A stretch of 64,000 nt of DNA from Oidiodendron maius Zn. Taxonomy: Eukaryota; Ascomycota; Leotiomycetes; Myxotrichaceae. The stretch is taken from contig KN832877.1 of the NCBI GenBank assembly GCA_000827325.1, positions 806,001 to 870,000 of the forward strand, in the 5' to 3' direction. Both the position numbers and the translations under genes were made by a program. Below the pieces are notes generated by a model. It did no database searches, was not told where the DNA came from, and saw only the letters and a program-made list of their open reading frames with translations. Each line of letters begins with the position of its first letter. Position 1 is the stretch's first letter. Of this stretch, positions 10,075-20,057 are shown piece after piece.

Positions 10075-13000
10075 CTACAAGACAGCATAACTTTTTCCAT
10101 TCGCGGCTGTATGCTTCTCCGGCCAGCGCGTTGCAGCCTGAGTCTGAGATTCAAAGTCATTCGCCTCAATCACACGATCACAAAGGGTCGACCATTTGGC
10201 TCGGGCAGTTGCTTCCTCGACCCAACTCATATCATCATTAATGCGGTCTGGCATGTTATCCTCCGTAACATTCACCTGCTGCACCATAAAATCCACGTAG
10301 GCCGTGAGATTCCTAAACCCAGAATCGTTCACGTATTGCTTCAATGTCACGTTTATTAATCGTGCCCGAGCATTTGTTCCCTGTATGTAAGCTTGCTTTA
10401 GTGATTTTAGATATGACCGCAAGTCTTGCTGCTTGGCTTCTGTGAATTTGACGACAGGAGCTGAAGGAAGTGCAGGAGGTCGAGGTGATGGAGGAAGGAT
10501 ACCTGCCGCCACATGTAAATATTCTTCCATGCTCGAAAATCCCTGCTTTTTAAGGTACTCTGGGACTGTCTTGGATTCGAGGATAGCATTTTGAACAAAG
10601 TTCTGCTCAATATTGTCTCTATACTCTTTCTTACTCCTTTCAATCGCTGCGAGTAGTTCCTCGTCCCGATGGCCCATTAGATTAATCTCATTAGATTTAT
10701 CATTATATACTTGGGGGTGATCGTCGAGCTTCGATTTATTGTATAGAATAAGCTTCACTTTTTGTGAAGCCGCTTTCTGTTTGTTGTTCTTTGCTTGGCA
10801 ATCTTCATCTCTCTCCCACTGCTCCCCTTCCAGCCGCTCCCTCTGTATCTGGCGCGCACGCTTAGTATAATTGATCCATTCACGCTGCATCTGTCGGTGT
10901 TTGTCTCCGCATAATTCCATTTCTCGATCCTGTTCCAACACTTGCTGCAATTCTCGATCTAATGCCTCTTCTTCGTACTGAATAGCCTCTGCAGCAGTCT
11001 TTAACTTCTTAGGCTTAGACTCGACGACTATCTCGCTGTTCCTCTTGCTAGTGGATTTAAAATCTGTCAACTTCTCTTCCCCTACTCGAGGTTGTTCCCC
11101 TTTATCCCGAATGCTATCAACTAAGGCCTGCTGTAACTCTTGTTGATACTCTTGCACTGGCATCCAAATATTGTCTACCCTTTCCTGAGTCAGAACTTTA
11201 TCCTCGATATAATCTGAGCGGCTCTGGGAACCAGGGAAGAACTGTTCCTCTCCTGGAACCATGTCAATATCCATAGCATCGCCTTGACTGATTTGATACA
11301 CTCGTTGTGCCGTCACCCACGAAAGCTCATGCCGCTCTGAAGGAAAAATTACGTGTGGCTGAGTAATGTTGTCTGGAAGTGGTAATTTATTGTCTTGCTT
11401 CAGTCCGGGCAAGGAAAGTCGATACGTTACTGAGGTAGGCATCCCTATTTGCCCGGAGAATGAGCTACATTATGGCATCGTAGAGGTTTCAGGCGACTTA
11501 CTTGATTCAACAGGGCTTTTCGTACTTAGCCATTCCTCCCACTGCTTGTCATCATGCTCACTATCGCCAGCTTTCTTCCGGTCTATCCTATCCATTATTT
11601 TGGCTATCCATACCTGGCCAGCTGACAATCCTATGTATTTCCAGCCTATCTGTTGCCTCAATGCAAGCCATTTCGCAGGAGATTCCCCATAGTTACCGGC
11701 AAGGTGATTTCTGCCGTAAGATCCAAACCAGAAAGCTATTTGCCCGCCTGGACATTCGATTACAGCAAACTTGGGCAATGGTCCGGCTATGTCACCTTTT
11801 CGAACCTCCACCCCATTGATGATCAAAGTTCCACCGTGTAGGTTGGTGACGAAATACCTTGTGAAGTTTAGTTGATCACTATCGAATTCTTCTCTGAAGA
11901 TGGTATCATCGACAGGAATGATCTCTGGTTTATAGGTTTGTTCAGGAGGCGGGTATCGTCTAGGTGGGTAATCTATAACAGTCATCTGTTCTTTGGCAAA
12001 ATACCACGGATCCTCTTCTGACATATTTCTATACTTAAAAGGTGATTCATTAGTTAAGGAATGCCGGTCGTAGAGAAGTGTATCCATTCTGTTTTCTAGC
12101 AGGGGCGGAATGTTCCTAGGAATTAGAGGACGAGGATGTATTCTCGTGACGCGACGGATGTCTAGTGGAAAGATATCTTGGTTCGCAGATAATGGCTTGA
12201 GGTCGCGATGTGAACTTCCAAACATCTGTCTAATCGTTTTAAGTCTCTCCTCCTCAGGACACTGACTAGACTGCAGAGGTTGTGTTGGCATGTTAAAGAT
12301 CGTCCTAGTTACTCCATCCCAAACTTTCTTCTTTACAAATGCTCCATCTTTTAGTTGTATATACTGTATAAGGGGTCGAAGAACCTTTTCGAGCATATCA
12401 CTTAGTCTTTAGCATTGTATAATATCGTCGTATACTCACGGGATAAGGCAGTCGCCCACAATCAACTCCTCTATCTCTCTCTAAGTCACTATTTCGTAGA
12501 AACTCATCCAGATCGACATCGAGACCAATTTGCACTGTCTTTTCTCTAGCTCGTCTTGGTCTCCAGACACTATTGTTAATGAGGTCATCCCAGACAATGC
12601 CATCATCACCAACTTCAGGGTCAAGTGGAGGCGGGGCCATGAATTCCGGGAAATCTTTCAGGGCTCGATATCCTCCGCTGGAGGAATTCTCATCAAAATC
12701 AGGTTCGCCGGCCGCTGCCCCGTTGCCCTCTGGAGATGCCACTCCCACGTCGAACATCTGTCCCTCTCTGCCGAAACCATCATTACGCCCTAATCTTACT
12801 CTCCGTTTGAATTCCTCCTTCAACCAGATAGGATTCATGCGTCCGTGGATGTAGTTGTTATTCCATATATCCCACGCCCGCTTCCAGCTCAGCCAGATTT
12901 CATGACCATTTCCTGTGGATGAAATAGTGTCAAATCCGCGACCAGTGAGGAGTTCTTTTAATCCGACCAATTGGTCTGGAGAGAGGTTTTGTGCTAACGG

Positions 13001-13168
13001 AGAAGGTATTGATGTTCCAGGTATATATATGGGTCTCATGACTCCACCGGTCTCTTTTGCTCTTTGTATAACTGCCGGTGCAGAGGCAAACGGTCTTAAA
13101 TCATATTGGGACATGTCACTGGAGGCGGTTAGGCTGGGAAATGGCCACGGCGACCGAGTAGCAGCCAT
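10075..13168 (-). CDS. Uncharacterised 993-residue protein
   Basis: Three exons, 13168-12440, 12384-11502 and 11444-10075, with introns of 55 and 57 bases, join three long open frames into one protein. I do not recognise the family. It starts MAATRSPWPFPSLTASSDM, without a signal peptide or membrane helix. Residues about 65-110 are Trp-rich (LSWKRAWDIWNNNYIHG). The middle (about 420-540) looks like a folded domain with Gly/Trp-rich strands, for example LHGGTLIINGVEVRKGDI and IAFWFGSYGRNHL. Residues about 690-770 are highly charged and probably form a coiled coil. The end (about 850-990) is again compact. It may be a nuclear or cytoplasmic scaffold, but that is a guess. The alternative is that the frames are separate genes; reading-frame continuity at both splice sites argues against this. 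Confidence 0.75.
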
Positions 13169-13882
13169 GATGGGTACCGGGGAATAGTGAATAGTAAAAT
13201 TAGATGTAATCGCGGATTGGTAGACAATGAGAGAGGTGCAGGTCGGGAAATAATGAAGTAGGAATAACCGTGAAGCCTAACAAAGAGGGTATGAAGACTG
13301 ACCACAAAGAAACTAAACACATGTTCTTTGATCGGGATAATTAAGATGGTATTGCATAATCTGTGCAGTATGTTTATGTGTCAGGAATGAGCAAGGTTTG
13401 ACCATGACAATCCTCAATTCTTTTGTACTTTCCATCAGAATTGAGTCCATCAAGCCGGTTTCATCATACGCTCCGGCCCAATGACTAATATCTGTAATGT
13501 AACGGATCAAACGTATCCTACTTTTGAATCATCCTTTTGGAGCAGATAGTTATCAGCTCGAAGTAAAGATGTCTCAATGAGGACGCGCAACAACGTCATC
13601 CATCTCATAACCACGATGCTAACAACCATGCCCACTGCAACGGCTTGAGACGAGACTTTTAATAGCTATAATATCCGGCCCATCGTCCCATCCCGCTTAA
13701 CATATGGATGTGAATTCGCTCTTGTCCGTTGCTTGGAGCAAGGCCAAAAAAAACGAGGAATGCTGGGCGCTAGATAGCTCTGTTTGCGCCAGGCGCAAGG
13801 CAGCCTAAGCGGTTCCGTCTCAGCCTCTGCGAAAGTAACGTATGGTAACTTATCACGACTCGCCACAAGAATTATATATGTA
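13169..13882. other. Intergenic, 0.7 kb
   Basis: Upstream of the 993-residue protein gene and downstream of the bZIP gene. It has short frames only, and no motif I can defend. Confidence 0.5.
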
Positions 13883-14852
13883 CTATATTCCCGTTGTTGG
13901 TTCTGTATGTCGATCAATGACGTTGAAGACAAATTGATTATCCACTTCACAGTCCATGCCCGGTAAACACCCCAAATCTGCGCTTACGGTGCTTGGGTCC
14001 TCTCCAGTCATGGTAGAGATCATATCGGCCGCAAATACGCAGCTATTGATGTTTGTGCTACCCGTAGTCGTTGGTATGTACGCGCTCCGTAGTGCGCCAT
14101 TAGGCTGCAGCGACTGCGATGCCGATTGATGAGATATATATTGAGAAGGGTTTGGTTGGGGAAATCGGGAATCCAACTCGAACATCTCGGATTGATTGGT
14201 CGTGGATGTTGGGCTAGTATTGCGAGGCAGTGAGCCGGATGATGGTGTTTGATGGTGGTGCGAATGATAGCTGATGCTGCTTGTCGTAGATCGTGTTGTA
14301 CTGCTAGGTGTCATAAATTGATGAGGTGTCACCTTACCCGTATGGTGTAGGGAACCAGACATTGGCATTCGGCTTAGGTCCCACGACGATTGCGCAGTAC
14401 TGACACTGGTATGGGATCCGACTGTGTGAACAGGAAGCTCAGTGCGGGCGTCTGCATAACATGGCTTGCGAGTTTGTAGAAGATGTTGAAGAGCTTGCAC
14501 TGGGCCACTATGGCTAGGGATCTGGCCACCCAATTGAATATCGGCTGCCGGCGAGGATTGCAGATAGGCGTCAATGCTGTCTTCTCCAATACCCTGAAGC
14601 GTCAAAAGAGCTCGCAGTTTTCTGTTTTCATCGGCCACCTTCCTCGCGGCCATCTGAATCTCGGCCGAGGCCTCGATACCTTGGAGTTCACATTGTCGTA
14701 GACGAGCCTCAAGCTCCTGAAGATACTCCTTTCGGCGCGCGCGCGAGCGTCGTTGATTATCGCGAATGCGCGCGAGATTCGCTTTTTCCTGCGACAGTGA
14801 GAAACCGCGACATGGGAGCGGGGAAGAGAGATCTTACGGAGGCCGTTGACAT
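13883..14852 (-). CDS. bZIP transcription factor
   Basis: Two exons, 14852-14838 and 14788-13883, give 306 residues starting MSTASEKANLARIRD. The basic region NQRRSRARRKEYLQELE (residues about 16-32) has the Asn-x7-Arg spacing that contacts DNA. It is followed by heptad leucines/hydrophobics in LEARLRQCELQGIEAS and a second run ENRKLRALLTLQG. The basic region lies at the very N terminus and is followed by a Ser/Thr/Gln-rich stretch of about 150 residues and a conserved-looking end, GMDCEVDNQFVFNVIDRH. It should be a nuclear DNA-binding regulator; targets cannot be told. The start was chosen because the 15-base first exon splices in phase into the basic region. Confidence 0.88.
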
Positions 14853-16284
14853 AGCGAGATCGTCCCAAAATGAGGCAGCTTTCAGGTTATATACATGCAC
14901 CAAGACACGAGCTCAAGCCCCTGGAGATGTCTTGGGAAAACTTAGGGAGGTCGTCAAATCGATGACGAGCGGAGACAGATCGGGAGCGATAAGATGGTGG
15001 CTAGTGTTCTCGACCGTACGGTCAGTCTGCACCGGGTGCAGGTAACAGACACTTTGTAAGCTCGACGCGAAACATGTATATGGCTCTGGGCTCGAGGGTA
15101 TTAATCGCTCGCTGGTTCTCCTTTCCCCAAAAGTTGGAGTATCTTTGTCAGGACGGGCGAGAGGGACCGAGAGTCGCAAGCACTCCGCCACAATGATGCC
15201 AAGAGCATCTGGACGCGTTTTGCGGGTGCAGATCACCTAAATTACGGATATCGGCGCCAAAGTCCAGCGCGGGGGCATTTTTACTTCCCCAATTCCCGTG
15301 TTTCATGGCCGGTGATCGCTGGGAAGGCATCTTACCTACTGGATTAGCTCTGGCAACACTTCTTGCTGTGGCTCTGGCAAAGAGGAAGAAGAAAAATCTA
15401 GAGACAGATCATTTCAAGTGGAGACTTTGGCCCTATTTCCTCTCTGCTCCGTCCAGACTTTTTAATAGAGAATGGCCATTGGAACAACATCTATCCGGGC
15501 GATGTCATCAGGTGCGTCCGGTTGGCTCTGTCTGGCTTCCGGATGCTGAGTCCAGAGGATGGTCGCTTCACGGAACAGAGAAAGAAGAACAAATCCTACG
15601 TAAGCCCCTGAACATGACACCCCATTAGGAGACTGTGCATGACGCAGACAGAAGCGGAACGACTGGTCTTGACGATGCCAAAGTCGTCACTCGATTCGCT
15701 GCTTTCTGGCCCTTTCTCGAAGCAGACCATACCAGAGAAGGGTCAACTATCCGGCCCAATTAATAACCCAATGTCCTCTTGGGCCTAGGAATTCTCATGT
15801 TCTCGTGTGGAATGAACTTCTCATACAAAGGTTGGGGAAGTAGGCAGCTGTTAGAGACCATCCCTTCTCACTAGACAGAGCCATATTTCCACCATGCCAG
15901 CGCAACTCGTTATCAGATTTGCACTTACGGGGTTATATCATGATTTCAAAAGCTGCCCAGTAAAACTTGTTGTTACAAGTCGGATATACTACAATGAAAG
16001 ACCTGTCAGAAAAAAATTTGACATGGTTTTGTATTATTACTCGTCTCAAGCCAGATGTGAAGCAATGCCCAGACCCTCTCCTGCTCAGGATCGTAAAACA
16101 CTAACAGCGTTACTAGAGCAGAAGGAGCAAGAAATGTCTTCCTCTATGTTACATATAGAACATAGAGAATAGAATTGCATAGATTAATCATTAAAGTAAA
16201 GATGCCATCACAAACTGCAGCGCATGGTTCACAAGGATATAGGGACCTCGCTTAGACATCCCACTGAACCATGCCTCGCTATTC
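14853..16284. other. Intergenic, 1.4 kb between divergent genes
   Basis: Upstream of both the bZIP gene and the Arc1-like gene. Open frames on both strands (for example 15305-15628 and 15894-16172 plus) lack any recognisable protein and are taken as chance. I see no RNA gene. Confidence 0.5.
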
Positions 16285-16413
16285 TTGTTACTTGAACATC
16301 AAACACCGAAAATTATATCTCGACCAGCCGATCATCCTCTCCCCTCCGCCAAGCTGTTCTCCACGCGCTTCCTCCCACGCGCTATTCGGCTCCCCAGCCA
16401 CCTCCCCAGAACC

Positions 16414-17613
16414 ATGGCCTCCTTCGACAAGCTCACCTACAGCGCCACCGAGCAGACCGAGATCAACCAATGGCTCACCACCTCTGACCGTCTCAAAACC
16501 CCCGGTGCAGACCAGTCTACTCTGCTAGATACTCTAAACTCGCACCTCTCCTCTCGCACCACTTTGCTCGGTTCCAAGCCATCCAAAGCCGACGTGGCGC
16601 TGTACGGGTCCCTCGCGCCACAGGTTGCAAAATGGACGCCAGAGGAGCGCACTGGCCAACAGGGCCGTCCGCATATCGTCCGGCACCTCGATTTTGTGCA
16701 GAACTCACCTTTATTCGGTGCTGTCATTGCTGCTGGCGCGGAGAAGATCAAGGTCGACCCCGAAGAAATCCTATATGTCAAGCCACCCGTAGACGCCAAG
16801 GCCGAGAAGGAGCGGTTGAAGAAGGAGAAAGCAGCAGCCGAGGCAGCATTGGTGGATCGTACCAAGGGCAAGAGCGCTGGAGAGAAGAAGAAGGACGTTC
16901 CATCTGCTGCTGCGGCGGGAGAGGGATCCCAACCCACTCAAAAGAAAGAGAAGAAAGAGAAGCCTCCCAAGCCACAGAAAGCTCCTGCGGCTGCGGCGCC
17001 ATTATCACCTTCTCTTATCGATTTACGCGTAGGACATATCCTCAAGGCCATTAAGCACCCCGAAGCCGACTCTCTGTATGTCTCCACCATCGCGATGGGC
17101 GACAAGCCCGGAACCGACGACACGTCGGAGTACGAAGGACAGGTCGTGCGCACGGTGTGTTCGGGCCTGAACGGTCTAGTGCCGCTGGAGGAAATGCAGG
17201 GCCGAAAGGTCGTCGTAGTGTGTAACCTCAAGCCCGTAAAGATGCGCGGCATCAAATCCGCGGCCATGGTCCTGGCGGCGTCCCCACGCTTGAAGGAGGG
17301 CGAGGAGGATCACCATGCCGGGCCTGTGGAACTGGTTAACCCCCCTGAGGGCGCGAGCGCTGGTGAGAGGGTGTTCTTCGAAGGCTGGAAGGGCGAGCCT
17401 GAGGGTGTCTTAAACCCCAAGAAGGGTCGTGTTTGGGAGACGATTCAGCCCGGATTCAAGACTACATCGAATTTGGAGGTTGTATTCGATGCAGGTGTGG
17501 TGAAGGAGCTTAGCAAAGAGGGAGAGGAGCCAAAAACTGGCTGGGCAAAAATGATTACAGAGAGCGGGGGAATGTGTACGGTTAAGAGCTTGGTAGATGG
17601 GATCGTTAGGTAA
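16414..17613 (+). CDS. Arc1/EMAPII-type tRNA-binding cofactor of aminoacyl-tRNA synthetases
   Basis: A single exon of 399 residues from ATG 16414, which sits in a good context (ACCATGG). Residues about 1-125 resemble the GST-like N-terminal domain by which Arc1 holds methionyl- and glutamyl-tRNA synthetases. Residues about 130-195 are a Lys/Ala-rich linker (KAEKERLKKEKAAAEAAL). From about 200 to the end lies the OB-fold tRNA-binding domain, with LIDLRVGHILKAIKHPEAD, VCSGLNGLV, LKPVKMRGIKSAAMVL and the EMAPII-like tail. The protein probably delivers tRNA to cytosolic synthetases. The frame is also open to an upstream ATG at 16285, adding 43 Arg-rich residues that could target mitochondria. Confidence 0.9.
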   Translation: MASFDKLTYSATEQTEINQWLTTSDRLKTPGADQSTLLDTLNSHLSSRTTLLGSKPSKADVALYGSLAPQVAKWTPEERTGQQGRPHIVRHLDFVQNSPLFGAVIAAGAEKIKVDPEEILYVKPPVDAKAEKERLKKEKAAAEAALVDRTKGKSAGEKKKDVPSAAAAGEGSQPTQKKEKKEKPPKPQKAPAAAAPLSPSLIDLRVGHILKAIKHPEADSLYVSTIAMGDKPGTDDTSEYEGQVVRTVCSGLNGLVPLEEMQGRKVVVVCNLKPVKMRGIKSAAMVLAASPRLKEGEEDHHAGPVELVNPPEGASAGERVFFEGWKGEPEGVLNPKKGRVWETIQPGFKTTSNLEVVFDAGVVKELSKEGEEPKTGWAKMITESGGMCTVKSLVDGIVR

Positions 17614-18695
17614 TTTTTTATTCTATAATAGCTAAAGATAGCTACTCACGGGATACTCTAGCAAACTGTCATGTCTCCTTTTAAGTATAAGCGCCCCCCA
17701 TTCTTGCACGTTTAATAATGGCTACTGCAAAGTCGCTTCTAAGCAACAAAATTTGTATGTAACAAGCCCTCCTAGACACATTGCGACTATCGTTTGCCTC
17801 CATATGGCATCATAAAGCTCTTCTACAACCACTCTAATCCACACTTTTAGCTTCTTTAGACATCGTCCTAGTGGATGTATTGATGCTATAGACAACTTTA
17901 TTGATATTCTTCTCTCCTAAGACAGGTCTCGCCCTCTTTCGTATAGCTTTGAAGAAGGTGTTGTCGCTATTAAATGCTAGCTTATGGTCATTTATTAGGT
18001 GTGCAATGAGATCGCCCTTGCTCATTGGTTCCGTACGATGATAAATAGCTCTGATACTATTCGCAGTGTTCGTAGTTGCTGGACATACTATGCTCACATT
18101 ATCGTTGAGGTCTCGGAGGTGCCTTTCGAGGTGCTTTCTAAAGGCGACGTTAGTGTAGATATTACAGCTGGTGCCTTGTCCGGGAACTTATACCCAGCGG
18201 CAGGCATTGTCGCATGGGACGGCGTCCAACTTCTATGATGTTCATAACAGAGTTGACAACTGAGCTGGAAGCTTGGGCTCATCAGAAAGAAGGCCATGTG
18301 TAGCTACAAAATAAGACAATAGAACGTCATTGCATTATTCCATTTCTAGCTAATGGTTGTAGATGTGATTATATTCTTTTAATATATGGGTACTATCCTT
18401 GTACTTTTAAGTATGGCCAAAATGATCGATATGCTTGTACTGCTAGTTCAGCGGTGCTGGCCAAGCTATGCAGAAAATCCTCCAATTCCAACAGCCTGTA
18501 ATGCGTTCCTTACCACGAGTTTGCCCGGTGATGATATACCTGTGCAAAGGCCCGGGCTCTTCCCGATATCGACGCCATTCAAATGCATATCCATTTCGCG
18601 CGTCCAGTTCGCGCAATGAGAAAAAGTTATTAAAAAGTGATATATCGTGTGTCAAGCCGCGATGGAATCGTGGTTAAGGTCTGCCAGCAGACCCA
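17614..18695. other. Gap of 1.1 kb with a possible decayed minus-strand coding region
   Basis: Two minus-strand open frames (18297-18094 and 18097-17834) abut at 18094-18097 in different frames. The downstream one reads like real protein (IAHLINDHKLAFNSD, FKAIRKRARPVLGEKN). The upstream one contains ATMPAAGYKFPDKAPAV. Neither begins or ends like a complete gene. I recognise no family; a frameshifted relic of a mobile or ordinary gene is possible. Confidence 0.3.
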
Positions 18696-20057
18696 TCAGC
18701 GTCTCAGGTCCCTCGACCTTTGAAACACGATTTGGGACAGATCCATGTCTTCGAAGCCTTCATCATCGACTTCCATCTTATCTATCCCCATCTTGTCCAC
18801 CTCGGGTTGCATCATTTTGTCCTTAATGCCTTTCCTCACCAGGATTGGCTTTTGATCTCGGCTCTTGCCTTCCTCTGCCAGATGACGTTGCGCCTGGTTC
18901 TTGGGCAGCTCAGTGCTTTCCTCAGCTTTGAGCCTCTCAATCTCCTTCTCTGCACATGACCGAACCTCGCTCAGTTTGTTCTTGATATTTTCAATCTCAA
19001 CGCTGCACTCGCCCTCCCGAAGAAATTTATGGGCGGCGAATTCGCAGTGGCTCTGGCACCATTCAAGAGACTTGTCTACCTTTTCGAAGATATCCTGATC
19101 CTGATCTGTAGATCTCTTTATCACGTTAGCGTTCAACATGCTTCGTAGTCCATCGGCATGTAGTCCCCCCGATCTCGCTGTATATCGAGGCATCGGCCCA
19201 CGTAAGATGCCTGCGGGAATAGGAAATCCGGAGGGAAGCTCAAGTCCTAAGTCTGGTCCAGCGCTGAGATCTCCGTTCTGGGCAGTTAGGCCCTTACTCT
19301 TCCGAAGGAGAGCATTGCTCAGCTGGGGGAGGCCTTCTTCGTCGCCTTCGCTGTCCCCTTCAGCCTCTACCTCCATCTCGGCTGCTCGCCGCATCTCCGC
19401 CATCTTAGCAGCCATCTTCCCCTTTCGCATGGCATTCCGGCTCCCGCTCACAAACTTCACCAGCTCCTCAAACGCCGATTGTACCGCGCTGTCGTAGTAA
19501 ACAATTATCATGGATCTCGTCCTATATTTCGGAACCGCGGAATCCCCAGACATAATAGATTCTGGCTTACGCTTCTGCAGTTTCGCAGGCCCCGGTCGAG
19601 CTTGTGCGGGGGAGGAGGGATTGGAGGATGGCCGAGCATTTACGGGCAGCGATTTTTGGGGCGTTGAAGAAGATGGTTGGGATACTGGAGTGAAGACCGC
19701 ACCGGTCTGAGCTGGAGTTTTGGCTGGGGTTGCAGAACTCGGCCGCTGCCCAGGATGCTCATAACGTTTTGGGCCCTTCGGAGGGGAAGACGAATGTAGT
19801 TCCAACCCCTTGGGCCTGTCCTCCCCCAGCTGGTCTTCTTGTATCTCTGCTGGCCCGTCCCTAGGTCGTAGAGACTCGGTGGAGCCCTTATTCCTCAGAG
19901 ATGGAGCGGTTGGGCGGTACTCCTCTAATCGGGCGAGCTCGACCTGCCGGCGGGCGATTTGGCCATTGAGCTCGTCGAGGCGCTCGTTCCACTCTAGCAC
20001 AGAGGTGCAGAGGGTCGTCAGCGCGTCCAGGGTGGGGGGAGGATCTGGAGCGAGCAT
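18696..20057 (-). CDS. Uncharacterised fungal protein, 453 residues
   Basis: A single exon. The N-terminal 50 residues (TLDALTTLCTSVLEWNERL then LDELNGQIARRQVEL) look like a helical coiled segment. Residues about 55-180 are Pro/Ser-rich and disordered. A short conserved-looking core follows, RTRSMIIVYYDSAVQSAFEE then LVKFVSGSRNAMRKGKMA (about 182-220), with an acidic run (EAEGDSEGDEEG). A second folded part contains FEKVDKSLEWCQSHCEFAAH and a coiled coil (ENIKNKLSEVRSCAEKEIER). There is no signal peptide or membrane helix. Basic and acidic patches suggest a nuclear protein, but this is inference. I do not recognise the family. Confidence 0.75.
   Translation of the reverse strand: MLAPDPPPTLDALTTLCTSVLEWNERLDELNGQIARRQVELARLEEYRPTAPSLRNKGSTESLRPRDGPAEIQEDQLGEDRPKGLELHSSSPPKGPKRYEHPGQRPSSATPAKTPAQTGAVFTPVSQPSSSTPQKSLPVNARPSSNPSSPAQARPGPAKLQKRKPESIMSGDSAVPKYRTRSMIIVYYDSAVQSAFEELVKFVSGSRNAMRKGKMAAKMAEMRRAAEMEVEAEGDSEGDEEGLPQLSNALLRKSKGLTAQNGDLSAGPDLGLELPSGFPIPAGILRGPMPRYTARSGGLHADGLRSMLNANVIKRSTDQDQDIFEKVDKSLEWCQSHCEFAAHKFLREGECSVEIENIKNKLSEVRSCAEKEIERLKAEESTELPKNQAQRHLAEEGKSRDQKPILVRKGIKDKMMQPEVDKMGIDKMEVDDEGFEDMDLSQIVFQRSRDLRR

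Noticed and set aside
15305-15628. 107-codon plus-strand frame with a hydrophobic start
   Set aside because: After the first 35 residues it loses protein-like composition, and it lies in the shared promoter region of the bZIP and Arc1-like genes.
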